Below, one piece after another: positions 20,701-28,575 of a stretch of 64,000 nt of DNA. The translations under genes and the position numbers were made by a program. Position 1 is the stretch's first letter. The number at the start of each line of letters is the position of its first letter. Origin of the DNA: Branchiibius cervicis (GTDB taxonomy: Bacteria > Actinomycetota > Actinomycetes > Actinomycetales > Dermatophilaceae); contig NZ_JBHSWJ010000002.1 in NCBI RefSeq assembly GCF_042661605.1, positions 3,286,001-3,350,000 of the forward strand. The letters run 5' to 3'. The notes under the pieces are model-generated. The model saw nothing but the letters and a program-made list of their open reading frames with translations. It searched no databases and was not told the DNA's origin.

Positions 20701-22248
20701 TTACTTCGCCGGCGCGTAGTTCGGTAACGACGGAACGGCCATACCCGCCTGACGTTGCGCAGTGACTTTCTGGTCGATGACGAACTGGTAGTTCGGGATG
20801 GTCATCGGAACCGACCACGCCGACTCCACGAGGTGGGTGGCGAAAGCCTGGTAGAGCGGCTTGCGCTCGGCTTCTGTCTTGGCTGCCCGGATCTGGTCGA
20901 TCAGAGCAAGGCCCTTGGGGTCGTCGTACTGTCCGATGCCCACCAACGGGTTCAGCACGGAGTTGACCATGTCCCAGGCCGAGTCCGACAGGCCGAGACT
21001 GAAGATGATCGTCGAGTACTTCTTGTTGGTGACGACATCGGCGTAGAGACCGTTGTTGTCGATCTTCTTCCAGGTCACCTTGATACCGATCGCGGCCAGA
21101 TCCTCGCCGACGGAATTGGCGATGGCATCGGTTGCGATCGGGGTGTACTGCGGCATCGTGATGGCGAAGCCGTTGGGGTAGCCGGCCTCGCTGAGCAACT
21201 GCTTCGCCTTGGCCGGATCATGCTCGTAGTAGTCCTTGAGCGAAGCGACGTAGGCCGGTGAGTCCGGGCTGACCGGGATCGAGGTAGCAGTGGCATTCCC
21301 CTGCCACACGTACTTGACCAGATTCTCGCGGTTGATCGCGTAGTTCATTGCCTGCCGGACCCGCACATCGGCGAGCGGTTTGTCGATGGTTCCGTCGTGG
21401 TCGAGGATCGAGATGGAGATCATGTCGAAGGGGTACGGCATCATCTTCAGCGTGCTGACACCTTTGACCGAGTCGATGGAGGACTGCTGTTGGAGCAGCC
21501 CCGCGTCGATCTGCCCGGACTTCAGGCCGTTGGCCAGCGCAGTTTCCGAGGAGTAGGTCGTGATGTTGACGGTGTCGAACTTGGCCTTCTCGCCCCAGTA
21601 GTCAGTGCGTGCCTTGAAGACCCACTTGCTGCCCAGAGCAGTCTGACTCGCGTCCATCGTGTACGGCCCGGACCCGACCGGTGTCGTCTTCAGCGCCGAT
21701 CCGGCCGCGATGGACTTCGGGCTGGCCATGAAGCCGGCCCCGGCCCAGAGGTTCTGCACGAAACCCGGGCTGACCTGGGACAGCACGATCTGCAGCCGAT
21801 GGGGGTCGACGACCTTGACGTCCTGCACCTGCGCGAGCAGCGTGCTCCCAGCGAGTTTCGAGTCGCGGTAGCGCAATAGGTTCTGTCGGGCGGCGTCTGC
21901 GTTGAATGCCGTACCGTCAGAGAACTTGACGTCCGTGCGCAGAGCCATCTCGAGCGTCTTGTTGTCGGCAGACCATTTCCATTCGGTCGCCAGCATCGGC
22001 TTGAGTTCACCGGTCGGGGCCTTGTCGATCAAGTTGTCGTAAACCGCTTGAAAGAACGGCACATTCGATCCTTGTGCGTTGACCGGATCCATATTCGCGG
22101 GGTAGGCGAGGGAGCCGATATTGATGGTGGAACTGCCACCCCCGCCCGTGTTGGCGGATCCGCCGCCGTTGCTGCACGCTGCCAGGATTGCTCCCAGACC
22201 CGAGCCCGCGACGATACCGAGTACGCCCCGACGTGTTGTGGTGACCAT
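20701..22248 (-). CDS. Family 5 solute-binding lipoprotein
   Basis: 515 residues. The N-terminus MVTTTRRGVLGIVAGSG has paired arginines (Tat-like) and a lipobox LAAC followed by a G/S-rich linker. The body shows SBP_bac_5 features, e.g. YDNLIDKAPTGELKPMLATEW and the KFSDGTAFNADAA segment. It delivers oligopeptides or oligosaccharides to the adjacent permease. The neighbouring glycosidase operon makes a glycan-derived ligand plausible, but this is inference. GAAGGA lies before the start. Confidence 0.9.
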   Translation of the reverse strand: MVTTTRRGVLGIVAGSGLGAILAACSNGGGSANTGGGGSSTINIGSLAYPANMDPVNAQGSNVPFFQAVYDNLIDKAPTGELKPMLATEWKWSADNKTLEMALRTDVKFSDGTAFNADAARQNLLRYRDSKLAGSTLLAQVQDVKVVDPHRLQIVLSQVSPGFVQNLWAGAGFMASPKSIAAGSALKTTPVGSGPYTMDASQTALGSKWVFKARTDYWGEKAKFDTVNITTYSSETALANGLKSGQIDAGLLQQQSSIDSVKGVSTLKMMPYPFDMISISILDHDGTIDKPLADVRVRQAMNYAINRENLVKYVWQGNATATSIPVSPDSPAYVASLKDYYEHDPAKAKQLLSEAGYPNGFAITMPQYTPIATDAIANSVGEDLAAIGIKVTWKKIDNNGLYADVVTNKKYSTIIFSLGLSDSAWDMVNSVLNPLVGIGQYDDPKGLALIDQIRAAKTEAERKPLYQAFATHLVESAWSVPMTIPNYQFVIDQKVTAQRQAGMAVPSLPNYAPAK

Positions 22249-22300
22249 GATTCCTTCACTTTCTGAGTAGCTGTGGGGTGTGAGTGAGCCGCGATGCGAT

Positions 22301-24052
22301 TCAGTTCTGTTCCCGGCGCCGCAGGAAGCTGAGCGCAAGGACCAACAAAGCCAGCACACCGGTCGTGATCAAAGTCGGCGCGGTCCAAGCCGGTGCCGCC
22401 GAGGAGTCCGCACTGTCCGTCGAGCCGGCGGCGGCGACCACCTTGGTGGAGTCGGCCGCCAAGCTCACGCTCGCAGCCGAGGCGTCGGTGATTGCCGCGT
22501 GTTGGTCGGTAGCGGTGCTCGCCAGACCTGAGATACCGGACGACAGACTGCCCGACCCGGCCGCCAGCTGACCGTTGCCCTTGGCCAAAGCTGCTGAGCC
22601 ATCAGCAATCTTTCCGGTGCCGGCCACCAAGGAGCGCGCGCCACTGCGGAGCGCACCCAATCCCCCACTCAACGCATGAGCACCCGTGGCCAGCGACTGC
22701 GAACCGCTGGACAAAGCGTTGGCTCCGTTGCCGAGCGTGCCCAGTCCGCCACTCAACGCATGAGCACCCGTGGCCAGCGACTGCGAACCGCTGGACAAAG
22801 CGTTGGCTCCGCTGTTGAGCGTGCCCAGTCCGCCACTCAACGCATGAGCACCCGTGGCCAGCGACTGCGAACCGCTTGCGAGGCTGGTCGCACCCGCGGC
22901 GGCGGAAGCGGATCCCGACTTGAGCGCCTGCGCTCCCGCATCGACCTTGGCCGCGCCTGCCGCGAGGTTGTCGCTGCCGACGGCGAGCGGAGCCAGGGAG
23001 GCACCGAGCTGTGGACTGAGCCCACCGACGTACGCCGACGAGAATTGCCGTGCGAAGGGCTTCGACAACTGCTCCGAGGCACCCTTGAGGAAGGCGGATG
23101 CGAATTGATCTGGCATTTGCGCGATCACTGTGTTCAGCGCTTGCTGAATGATCTGGGGGTCGCCGGTCTTCAGGGCAGCTTGGAACGCGGGGTTGGCAAA
23201 TGCGCTCGTCAAGGCATCACCCAGCGAGGTGGAGAGCCCCTTCTTCATCGTCGGTGAGGTGAGCGCACCGCTCAGCGCGCCGTCGAGCGACGTCGTCATG
23301 GATGAGGTCATCTGTGTCGTCACCGCTGGCGTGAGAGTGCCCGTCTTGCCGTCGTCCGATGTCACGAACCGATGGATACCGTCACGCAGGCTGCTCGCTC
23401 CCGTAGCCACGGAACTTGTGCCGTTGGCCAACGCGCCTGCGCCCGTAGCGAGTTGCCTGTTTCCGGTAGCCAGCGCACCCGCACCAGAGGCCACCTTGTC
23501 CGCACCGGATGCAAGCGCCGAACCGCCCGCACTGGCCGACCCAGCACCCTTGGCCAGCGCACCCGCACCAGAGGCCACCTTGTCCGCACCGGATGCAAGC
23601 GCCGTACCACCCGTCCTGGCCGACCCAGCACCCTTGGCCAGCGCACCCGCACCAGAGGCCACCTTGTCCGCACCGGATGCAAGCGCCGTACCACCTGCAC
23701 TGGCCGACCCAGCACCGTTGGCCAGTTTCTGCGCGCCGGCATCAAGGGCTTTGGCGCCGGTGGACAGGCTCCGCGATCCGGTGGCGGCCGACTTGGCGCC
23801 GTTCGTAAGCGAGGTCGTGCCCTGCTTCACCACCTGAAGCCCGGTGTCCAACGTCTGGGCGCCACCACTGAGACCCTGCGTCTGGCTGACCAGGCCGTTG
23901 GTCTTCTGGTGGGTCGAATCGGCCAATTGCGCGACCTGGCCGCTATCGCTGGCGGCAGGACGCTGGCTGGTCGCGAACAGCCCTACAGCGGAAGCCACCA
24001 ACGCCAAGATCGCGAGGACGACTGACCCCACTCGCATGCCTCGAGAATCCAT
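22301..24052 (-). CDS. Repeat-rich two-membrane-span stalk protein (YhgE/Pip X-domain-like)
   Basis: 583 residues. One membrane helix lies near each end (VGSVVLAILALVASAVGLF; ITTGVLALLVLALSFL followed by RRREQN). Between them are two long blocks of seven-residue LxxGAxx repeats, like the extracellular part of YhgE/Pip, around a central helical domain with no repeats (DGALSGALTSPTMKKGL onward). Each repeat block contains three nearly identical 84-bp (28-residue) units. The ABC2-type membrane part of true YhgE is missing. It is the first gene of the importer operon and has a TetR-type palindrome upstream. Function is unknown; a surface stalk or scaffold is a guess. The start at 24052 is preferred over 24073. 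Confidence 0.75.
   Translation of the reverse strand: MDSRGMRVGSVVLAILALVASAVGLFATSQRPAASDSGQVAQLADSTHQKTNGLVSQTQGLSGGAQTLDTGLQVVKQGTTSLTNGAKSAATGSRSLSTGAKALDAGAQKLANGAGSASAGGTALASGADKVASGAGALAKGAGSARTGGTALASGADKVASGAGALAKGAGSASAGGSALASGADKVASGAGALATGNRQLATGAGALANGTSSVATGASSLRDGIHRFVTSDDGKTGTLTPAVTTQMTSSMTTSLDGALSGALTSPTMKKGLSTSLGDALTSAFANPAFQAALKTGDPQIIQQALNTVIAQMPDQFASAFLKGASEQLSKPFARQFSSAYVGGLSPQLGASLAPLAVGSDNLAAGAAKVDAGAQALKSGSASAAAGATSLASGSQSLATGAHALSGGLGTLNSGANALSSGSQSLATGAHALSGGLGTLGNGANALSSGSQSLATGAHALSGGLGALRSGARSLVAGTGKIADGSAALAKGNGQLAAGSGSLSSGISGLASTATDQHAAITDASAASVSLAADSTKVVAAAGSTDSADSSAAPAWTAPTLITTGVLALLVLALSFLRRREQN
22667..22880. repeat. 84-bp tandem repeats inside the stalk gene (C-terminal block)
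   Basis: The string ACTCAACGCATGAG recurs at 22667, 22751 and 22835, exactly 84 bases apart, with long near-identical sequence between. The unit is 28 codons and keeps the frame, so it is a recent in-gene expansion. Confidence 0.9.
23471..23722. repeat. 84-bp tandem repeats inside the stalk gene (N-terminal block)
   Basis: CAGCGCACCCGCACCAGAGG recurs at 23471, 23555 and 23639, again 84 bases apart. The sequence differs from the other block but the period is the same, which means two independent expansions of the same protein unit length. Confidence 0.9.
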
Positions 24053-24125
24053 CTCTTCCCACCTCTGCAACACCCGCGCGTCACGCGGCCCTGTCTGTGA
24101 CAGTGGTCACAGGCAGAGCAAAAAT

Positions 24126-24140
24126 TACCACATGGTTACG
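24126..24140. promoter_or_regulatory. Palindrome upstream of the stalk/importer operon, probable TetR operator
   Basis: TTACCACATGGTTAC. Its reverse complement GTAACCATGTGGTAA matches the element at 25040-25054 in 14 of 15 positions. It lies about 75 bases upstream of the stalk protein start. The remainder of the gap 24053-24292 holds no gene that I can support. Confidence 0.65.
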
Positions 24141-24292
24141 TTTGTGTCGAGGGGTTCCGCAAGCCCGCCGTTCCGATGACTACCGACCGCCCGCAGGTCA
24201 GGTCGGCATGGAGAAACAGTTGAGACACAACGAATTACGCGGCAACCGGACAACCGGGTCACCACGGCCGATCGTGCAGAAGCTGGGCTGCT

Positions 24293-24934
24293 TCAGCGTG
24301 TGATGTCGATGCCCAACGACCCCAGGAAGTCGCTCAGAACGCGCGCGACATCCGTGCCTGCGGGGTCAAGGAGCCACTGGATTTGGAGGCCGTCCATCAG
24401 AGCGATGAGTTGTCGGGCAGCACTCGCCGCAGTGACTGGATATGGCGGCGGGTTCTGTCGAAACGCCAGCCGGAAGGCAGACGTAGCCGCCTCGACAACC
24501 GTCTCGTAGCGCTGGGTGAAGTACTCATGGCCAGGATGCTCGGCGTCGGTGGCCTCGGCACTGACCTTGACGTACGTCGCGACGATGCCTGGACTTTCGA
24601 AGTTGACCGTCATCAACTCGACCACAGCCCGAAAGACCTCAGTGACTGCCTCGTGCGATCGATCCGTCGACCGGATGTCGATCAGCTGAGTGTCATCACG
24701 CATTTCGATCGCAGCCAGGACCAATTCGTCCTTGTTGGCGAAATACCGAAGGATGGCGGGATGCGACAGGCCAGCGTGAGCTGCGATCGCTCGTAGCGAA
24801 ACGCTGTTGGAACCCGCCTTGGCAAAAAGCTCCAACGCTGAGTTGAGGATCCGCTCGCGCGTTCGCCGTCCCTTGGGGCTGAGATGGCCCGGGATGGCGG
24901 AAGCGTCACGAATCGTCGATTTCATGGCATCCAT
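24293..24934 (-). CDS. TetR family transcriptional regulator
   Basis: 213 residues. The N-terminal HTH reads RERILNSALELFAKAGSNSVSLRAIAAHAGLSHPAILRYFANKDEL; the C-terminal ligand domain is ordinary TetR. It lies between the importer operon and the glycosidase operon, and both have a matching palindrome in front, so it probably represses both and itself. The in-frame ATG at 24925 is an alternative start. The inducer is unknown, perhaps a product of the glycosidases. Confidence 0.88.
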   Translation of the reverse strand: MDAMKSTIRDASAIPGHLSPKGRRTRERILNSALELFAKAGSNSVSLRAIAAHAGLSHPAILRYFANKDELVLAAIEMRDDTQLIDIRSTDRSHEAVTEVFRAVVELMTVNFESPGIVATYVKVSAEATDAEHPGHEYFTQRYETVVEAATSAFRLAFRQNPPPYPVTAASAARQLIALMDGLQIQWLLDPAGTDVARVLSDFLGSLGIDITR

Positions 24935-25039
24935 CCTGTCGTCCGTGTGCTGAACCTACCCGGGCCCGGCCGACTCGGAACCGCTGGCCCGGGACCAGCG
25001 CACAGGAGCCCTCGACATGTGACCCACTTCTCATCTAAT

Positions 25040-25054
25040 GTAACCACGTGGTAA
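25040..25054. promoter_or_regulatory. Palindrome between TetR gene and glycosidase operon, probable TetR operator
   Basis: GTAACCACGTGGTAA, one mismatch from the copy at 24126-24140. It overlaps the GTG start used for the alpha/beta hydrolase. That implies repression by blocking initiation, or that translation really begins differently. Confidence 0.65.
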
Positions 25055-25934
25055 CTTTCACCATCCTTCCCGGGTCGCCCTTCGGCCCCCAGTCGCTTCC
25101 CCACGGGGTAGAACCGGTCCGGTTCGAGACCGAGGTCGGGCCGTTGACCGGACTGCATGCCGCACCGGTGGGGTCCGACCACGGGACAGTCCTGTTGATC
25201 CCGGGGTTCACCGGTTCCAAGGAGGATTTTCTCGACTTCATGCCCTTACTCGCTTCCGCTGGATACGATACGTGGGCGTATTCCCAACGCGGACAGGCGG
25301 ATTCAGCCGCGCCCGAGGGCCAACAGTGCTACACCCTTGACGCCTTCACCGCGGATGCGATGTCGGTTGCGCAACTGGTCGCGAGGCAGGGACGGCCGCT
25401 CCACCTCGTCGGGCACAGCTTCGGCGGCGTCGTGGCCCGCGAGGCCGCCATCGACTCCCCGACCGATTCGCGACCCTGACCCTGTTCGCATCGGGCCCAC
25501 GGGCTGTGCCCGCCGACCCGCAAGCACAACAGGCACTGGCTCTCGTCAAAGCCGTGGGTACGTCGTTGATCTTCATCGGCGCGCATCCCGGCCTGGCCGA
25601 TGAGCCTCAGTCGGACCCGGCCTTGGAGATGGAACGCCTACGCGCACATGCGACCAGCCTCGACAACATTGTGGGAGTGGCTGCGATCCTCGGCAGCTAT
25701 CCCGATCGGACCGACGGGCTCGCCTCCACCGGATTGCCAGTACACCTGGTCTACGGAGCCAACGATGAGGTCTGGCCCCAGGCCTGGTACGCAGCCGAAG
25801 CGGCCCGATTGCACGCGCCGCGAACGGTGTTGGAGGGTGCCGGTCACAGTGCTCAACTCGATAAGCCTCAGAACTTGGCAACTGCACTGACGCAGTTCTG
25901 GAGCAACTCCACGCACCGCCAAGGAACAGCCTGA
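25048..25934 (+). CDS. Alpha/beta hydrolase, first gene of the glycosidase operon, split by a frameshift
   Basis: The first frame gives LLIPGFTGSKEDF (oxyanion loop) and the nucleophile elbow GHSFGG; the second begins near FATLTLFASGPRA and includes VYGANDEVWP and GAGHSAQL with the acid and histidine. The frames join at a C4 run (25457-25460); one added C gives DSPDRFATL and a 295-codon gene. The start is GTG 25048, with no clear ribosome-binding site. The stop overlaps the GH20 start (TGATG). Probably an esterase acting on acylated glycans, from context only. Confidence 0.75.
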
Positions 25935-27358
25935 TGTCACGTCCCTGCGATCAGAACTTCAACGCTGCCCTGGTGCTGGACCGATTCCAAAGGCTGCTGA
26001 CCTCCCTCGGAGAATCGTTGCCGCCTATCACCGACGTCCAGGTACCGCCGACTGAACTGGGGCCAACCGTGGCGTCGGGTGTCAGTCCGCGGCCGGAATT
26101 CGCCGACGAACGCTTCCGCGTCGACCGACATGGAGAGGGCGCCACCGTGTGCGCGGCCACCGAAGCCGGTGCCTTCCGCGGTCTGGTCCGATTGTTGGTA
26201 GACCCGGAACTCACTGGCTCCGACGGGCCCCGCTTCGCGTGGCGTGGCCTGTCGGTGGACCTGGTCCGGCACCCCTGGCCACTGGAGACGGTGGTAGCTC
26301 TCACCGACCTGGCAGCACTGCACGGTCTCAACGTCCTACATCTGCACCTGACCGACCACCAGGGCTGGCGTCTGCCGTTCCCGCCCGGCACTGCGAGTGA
26401 GCACTCCTTCAGCGAGGCCGACCTGGCCGCCATCCGTGAGCATGCCGCCGAGCGTTTCATCACCGTCGTCCCCGAGATCGACCTGCCAGGGCACGTTGCT
26501 GCGGCCCTCCAGGCTCACCCCGACCTGGTCGACCGAGAGAACCCGCCCGCTCATCCGCTCGTTGCCCACCTGGACCCGGACGTCCCCGGGGTACTCGACT
26601 TCATCCGAGAGGCGGTCACGCAACTGGTCGAGCACTTCCCCGGTTCGCCGGTCCACATCGGCGGGGATGAAGCATTCGGCATGGTGCCCGCCAAGTTCGA
26701 CACCGCTGTCCGCGCCGCGGTGCAGGCCGCCAGAGCTGCGGGCGCCCCCACCGTTGTCGGATGGCAGGAAGCTGTGCGCAGTGGTGGCGCCCTGGACGTC
26801 CTGCAGTACTGGATGACTCCGGCCGACATTCCCACCGAGGAGAGTATGGCTGCTGCGGTTCCGCCGGAGTACGCCGATCTGGCTCGAGCCGTCGCCCGCA
26901 GCTTCCAGGATGTTGCCGGCGACCCCGACCGGCTGTCGGCATCCGGCGTGCCGGTCCTCATGTCACCCCAGAACCCGCTCTACTTCGACCGGCGGGTGAG
27001 CGACCCCAGCGTCGACGACCGACAGACCGAGCAGATGCAGACCATGGGTTTTCCCGGTTATGCTCCGTTGCCGACGTCCGCGCTGCTCGACTGGGACCCG
27101 GCCGCTGAACTGCCTGAGGGCACACCCCTTGCCGGCGTCGAAGCCGCGATCTGGTGCGAGACCATCGGCACCGTCGACGAACTCGCCATGCTTGTGTTGC
27201 CACGCCTCGGACTTTTCGGCGAGATGTCCTGGAGACACGAACGATTGACCGTCGCAGATGTCATCGCACCGGTCCGACGAGCTGCGTCCTACTGGACCCA
27301 CCTCGGGTTCGGCGAATATTACCGATCGTCGGACCTGTTCGGAACGAAGTCCCGATGA
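25934..27358 (+). CDS. GH20 beta-N-acetylhexosaminidase
   Basis: 474 residues. The N-terminal small alpha/beta domain precedes a TIM barrel with WRGLSVDLVRHPWP, HLHLTDHQGWRLP, VPEIDLPGH and the catalytic pair HIGGDEA (Asp245-Glu246), which performs substrate-assisted hydrolysis of terminal GlcNAc or GalNAc. No signal peptide is present, so it acts on imported oligosaccharides. It overlaps both neighbours (TGATG before, ATGA after). Confidence 0.92.
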   Translation: MSRPCDQNFNAALVLDRFQRLLTSLGESLPPITDVQVPPTELGPTVASGVSPRPEFADERFRVDRHGEGATVCAATEAGAFRGLVRLLVDPELTGSDGPRFAWRGLSVDLVRHPWPLETVVALTDLAALHGLNVLHLHLTDHQGWRLPFPPGTASEHSFSEADLAAIREHAAERFITVVPEIDLPGHVAAALQAHPDLVDRENPPAHPLVAHLDPDVPGVLDFIREAVTQLVEHFPGSPVHIGGDEAFGMVPAKFDTAVRAAVQAARAAGAPTVVGWQEAVRSGGALDVLQYWMTPADIPTEESMAAAVPPEYADLARAVARSFQDVAGDPDRLSASGVPVLMSPQNPLYFDRRVSDPSVDDRQTEQMQTMGFPGYAPLPTSALLDWDPAAELPEGTPLAGVEAAIWCETIGTVDELAMLVLPRLGLFGEMSWRHERLTVADVIAPVRRAASYWTHLGFGEYYRSSDLFGTKSR

Positions 27359-28575
27359 CAACTGGCTTTGCCCTACCCGAACACTTCATGTTCGGCGCAT
27401 CGACGGCCGCCCACCAGATCGAGGGCGACAACACCACCAGCGACTGGTGGACCTTCGAGACCATGCCCGGGTCGCCATTGGAGGAACCGAGCGGTCGCGC
27501 GTGCGACAGTTACCGTCGATGGCGTGACGACCTAGCGCTGATCGTCGAATCCGGTTTGAACACTTACCGGTTCAGCATCGAGTGGGCCAGGATCGAACCG
27601 ATCGAACGCGAGTTCTCCGAGGTCGCCATCGCCCACTACCGCCGACTGGTCGAAGCCACGGTCGCTGCCGGTATCCGCCCCGTTTTGACCCTGCACCACT
27701 TCACCAACCCGGCCTGGTTCACCGCAAGAGGCGGCTGGAAAGCACCCGACGCGACCCGGTCCTTCCTGCGATACGTACGGCAGATCAAGTGCGTCATCGA
27801 CGCTGGTGCCGACGCCGTCATCACGATCAACGAGCCCAACATGGTCGCGATCATGTCGCGCGTGATCTCCGGGGAAGCGACGCTTGACAACGGCCTGGGT
27901 GGCGGTCTGCCCATCCCCGACCCGGTCGTACGCGACCGGTTGATCGAGACCCACCGCGCAACGGCCGACCTGCTGCGCGACCAGCACCCCGGACTGCCGG
28001 TTGGGTGGAGCATCGCCAATCAGTGCGTCCAATCCGTCCCGGGCGGCCAGGAACGCGCAGAGATCTATCGTGAACTCGTTGAGGACGTCTTCCTCAGAGC
28101 CGCCGCCGGGGACGACCTGATCGGCGTCCAGAGCTACACCCGCACCGTCTTCGGACCAGAAGGCGTTGTGCCGCAACCAGGCCCGCGGACACTGACCGGC
28201 TGGGAGGTGTACCCCGAAGCGCTCGGAGAGGCGGTACGGCACACCCGGGAGACACTCCCCACGACCCCAGTGCTGGTAACGGAGAACGGCATCGCAACCG
28301 GGGACGACACCCAGCGCATCAACTACACGCGCGCGGCCCTGACCGGCCTGGCACTGGCCATGACCGACGGGATCCCGGTCCTGGGGTACCTGCACTGGTC
28401 TCTCCTGGACAACTACGAGTGGGGCCGTTGGACGCCGACGTTCGGGTTGGCCACCGTCGACCGTGGCGCCTCGTTCGATCGCACCGCCAAACCATCCCTC
28501 ATCTGGCTCGGGCAACAGTCGCGGGCCGGAATATTCGACCTGGACCTGAACCGCACAGAAAGCAGCGCATCGTGA
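27355..28575 (+). CDS. GH1 beta-glucosidase/beta-glycosidase
   Basis: 406 residues, somewhat shorter than usual GH1 enzymes. FMFGASTAAHQIEG near the N-terminus, TINEPN with acid/base Glu160, and VTENG with nucleophile Glu310 are intact; LDNYEWGRWTPTFGL is the usual aglycone-side segment. No signal peptide is present. It retains configuration and would release a beta-linked sugar inside the cell. The start ATG overlaps the GH20 stop, and its stop overlaps the GTG of the GH3 gene. Confidence 0.93.
   Translation: MTTGFALPEHFMFGASTAAHQIEGDNTTSDWWTFETMPGSPLEEPSGRACDSYRRWRDDLALIVESGLNTYRFSIEWARIEPIEREFSEVAIAHYRRLVEATVAAGIRPVLTLHHFTNPAWFTARGGWKAPDATRSFLRYVRQIKCVIDAGADAVITINEPNMVAIMSRVISGEATLDNGLGGGLPIPDPVVRDRLIETHRATADLLRDQHPGLPVGWSIANQCVQSVPGGQERAEIYRELVEDVFLRAAAGDDLIGVQSYTRTVFGPEGVVPQPGPRTLTGWEVYPEALGEAVRHTRETLPTTPVLVTENGIATGDDTQRINYTRAALTGLALAMTDGIPVLGYLHWSLLDNYEWGRWTPTFGLATVDRGASFDRTAKPSLIWLGQQSRAGIFDLDLNRTESSAS

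Noticed and set aside
22667..23722. Regular repeats that could suggest a CRISPR array
   Set aside because: The 84-bp units are contiguous, keep the reading frame of the stalk protein and have no unique spacers; no cas genes are near.
24141..24303. Small plus-strand frame upstream of the TetR gene
   Set aside because: No ribosome-binding site, no recognisable domain, overlaps the end of the TetR gene and the operator region; random composition.
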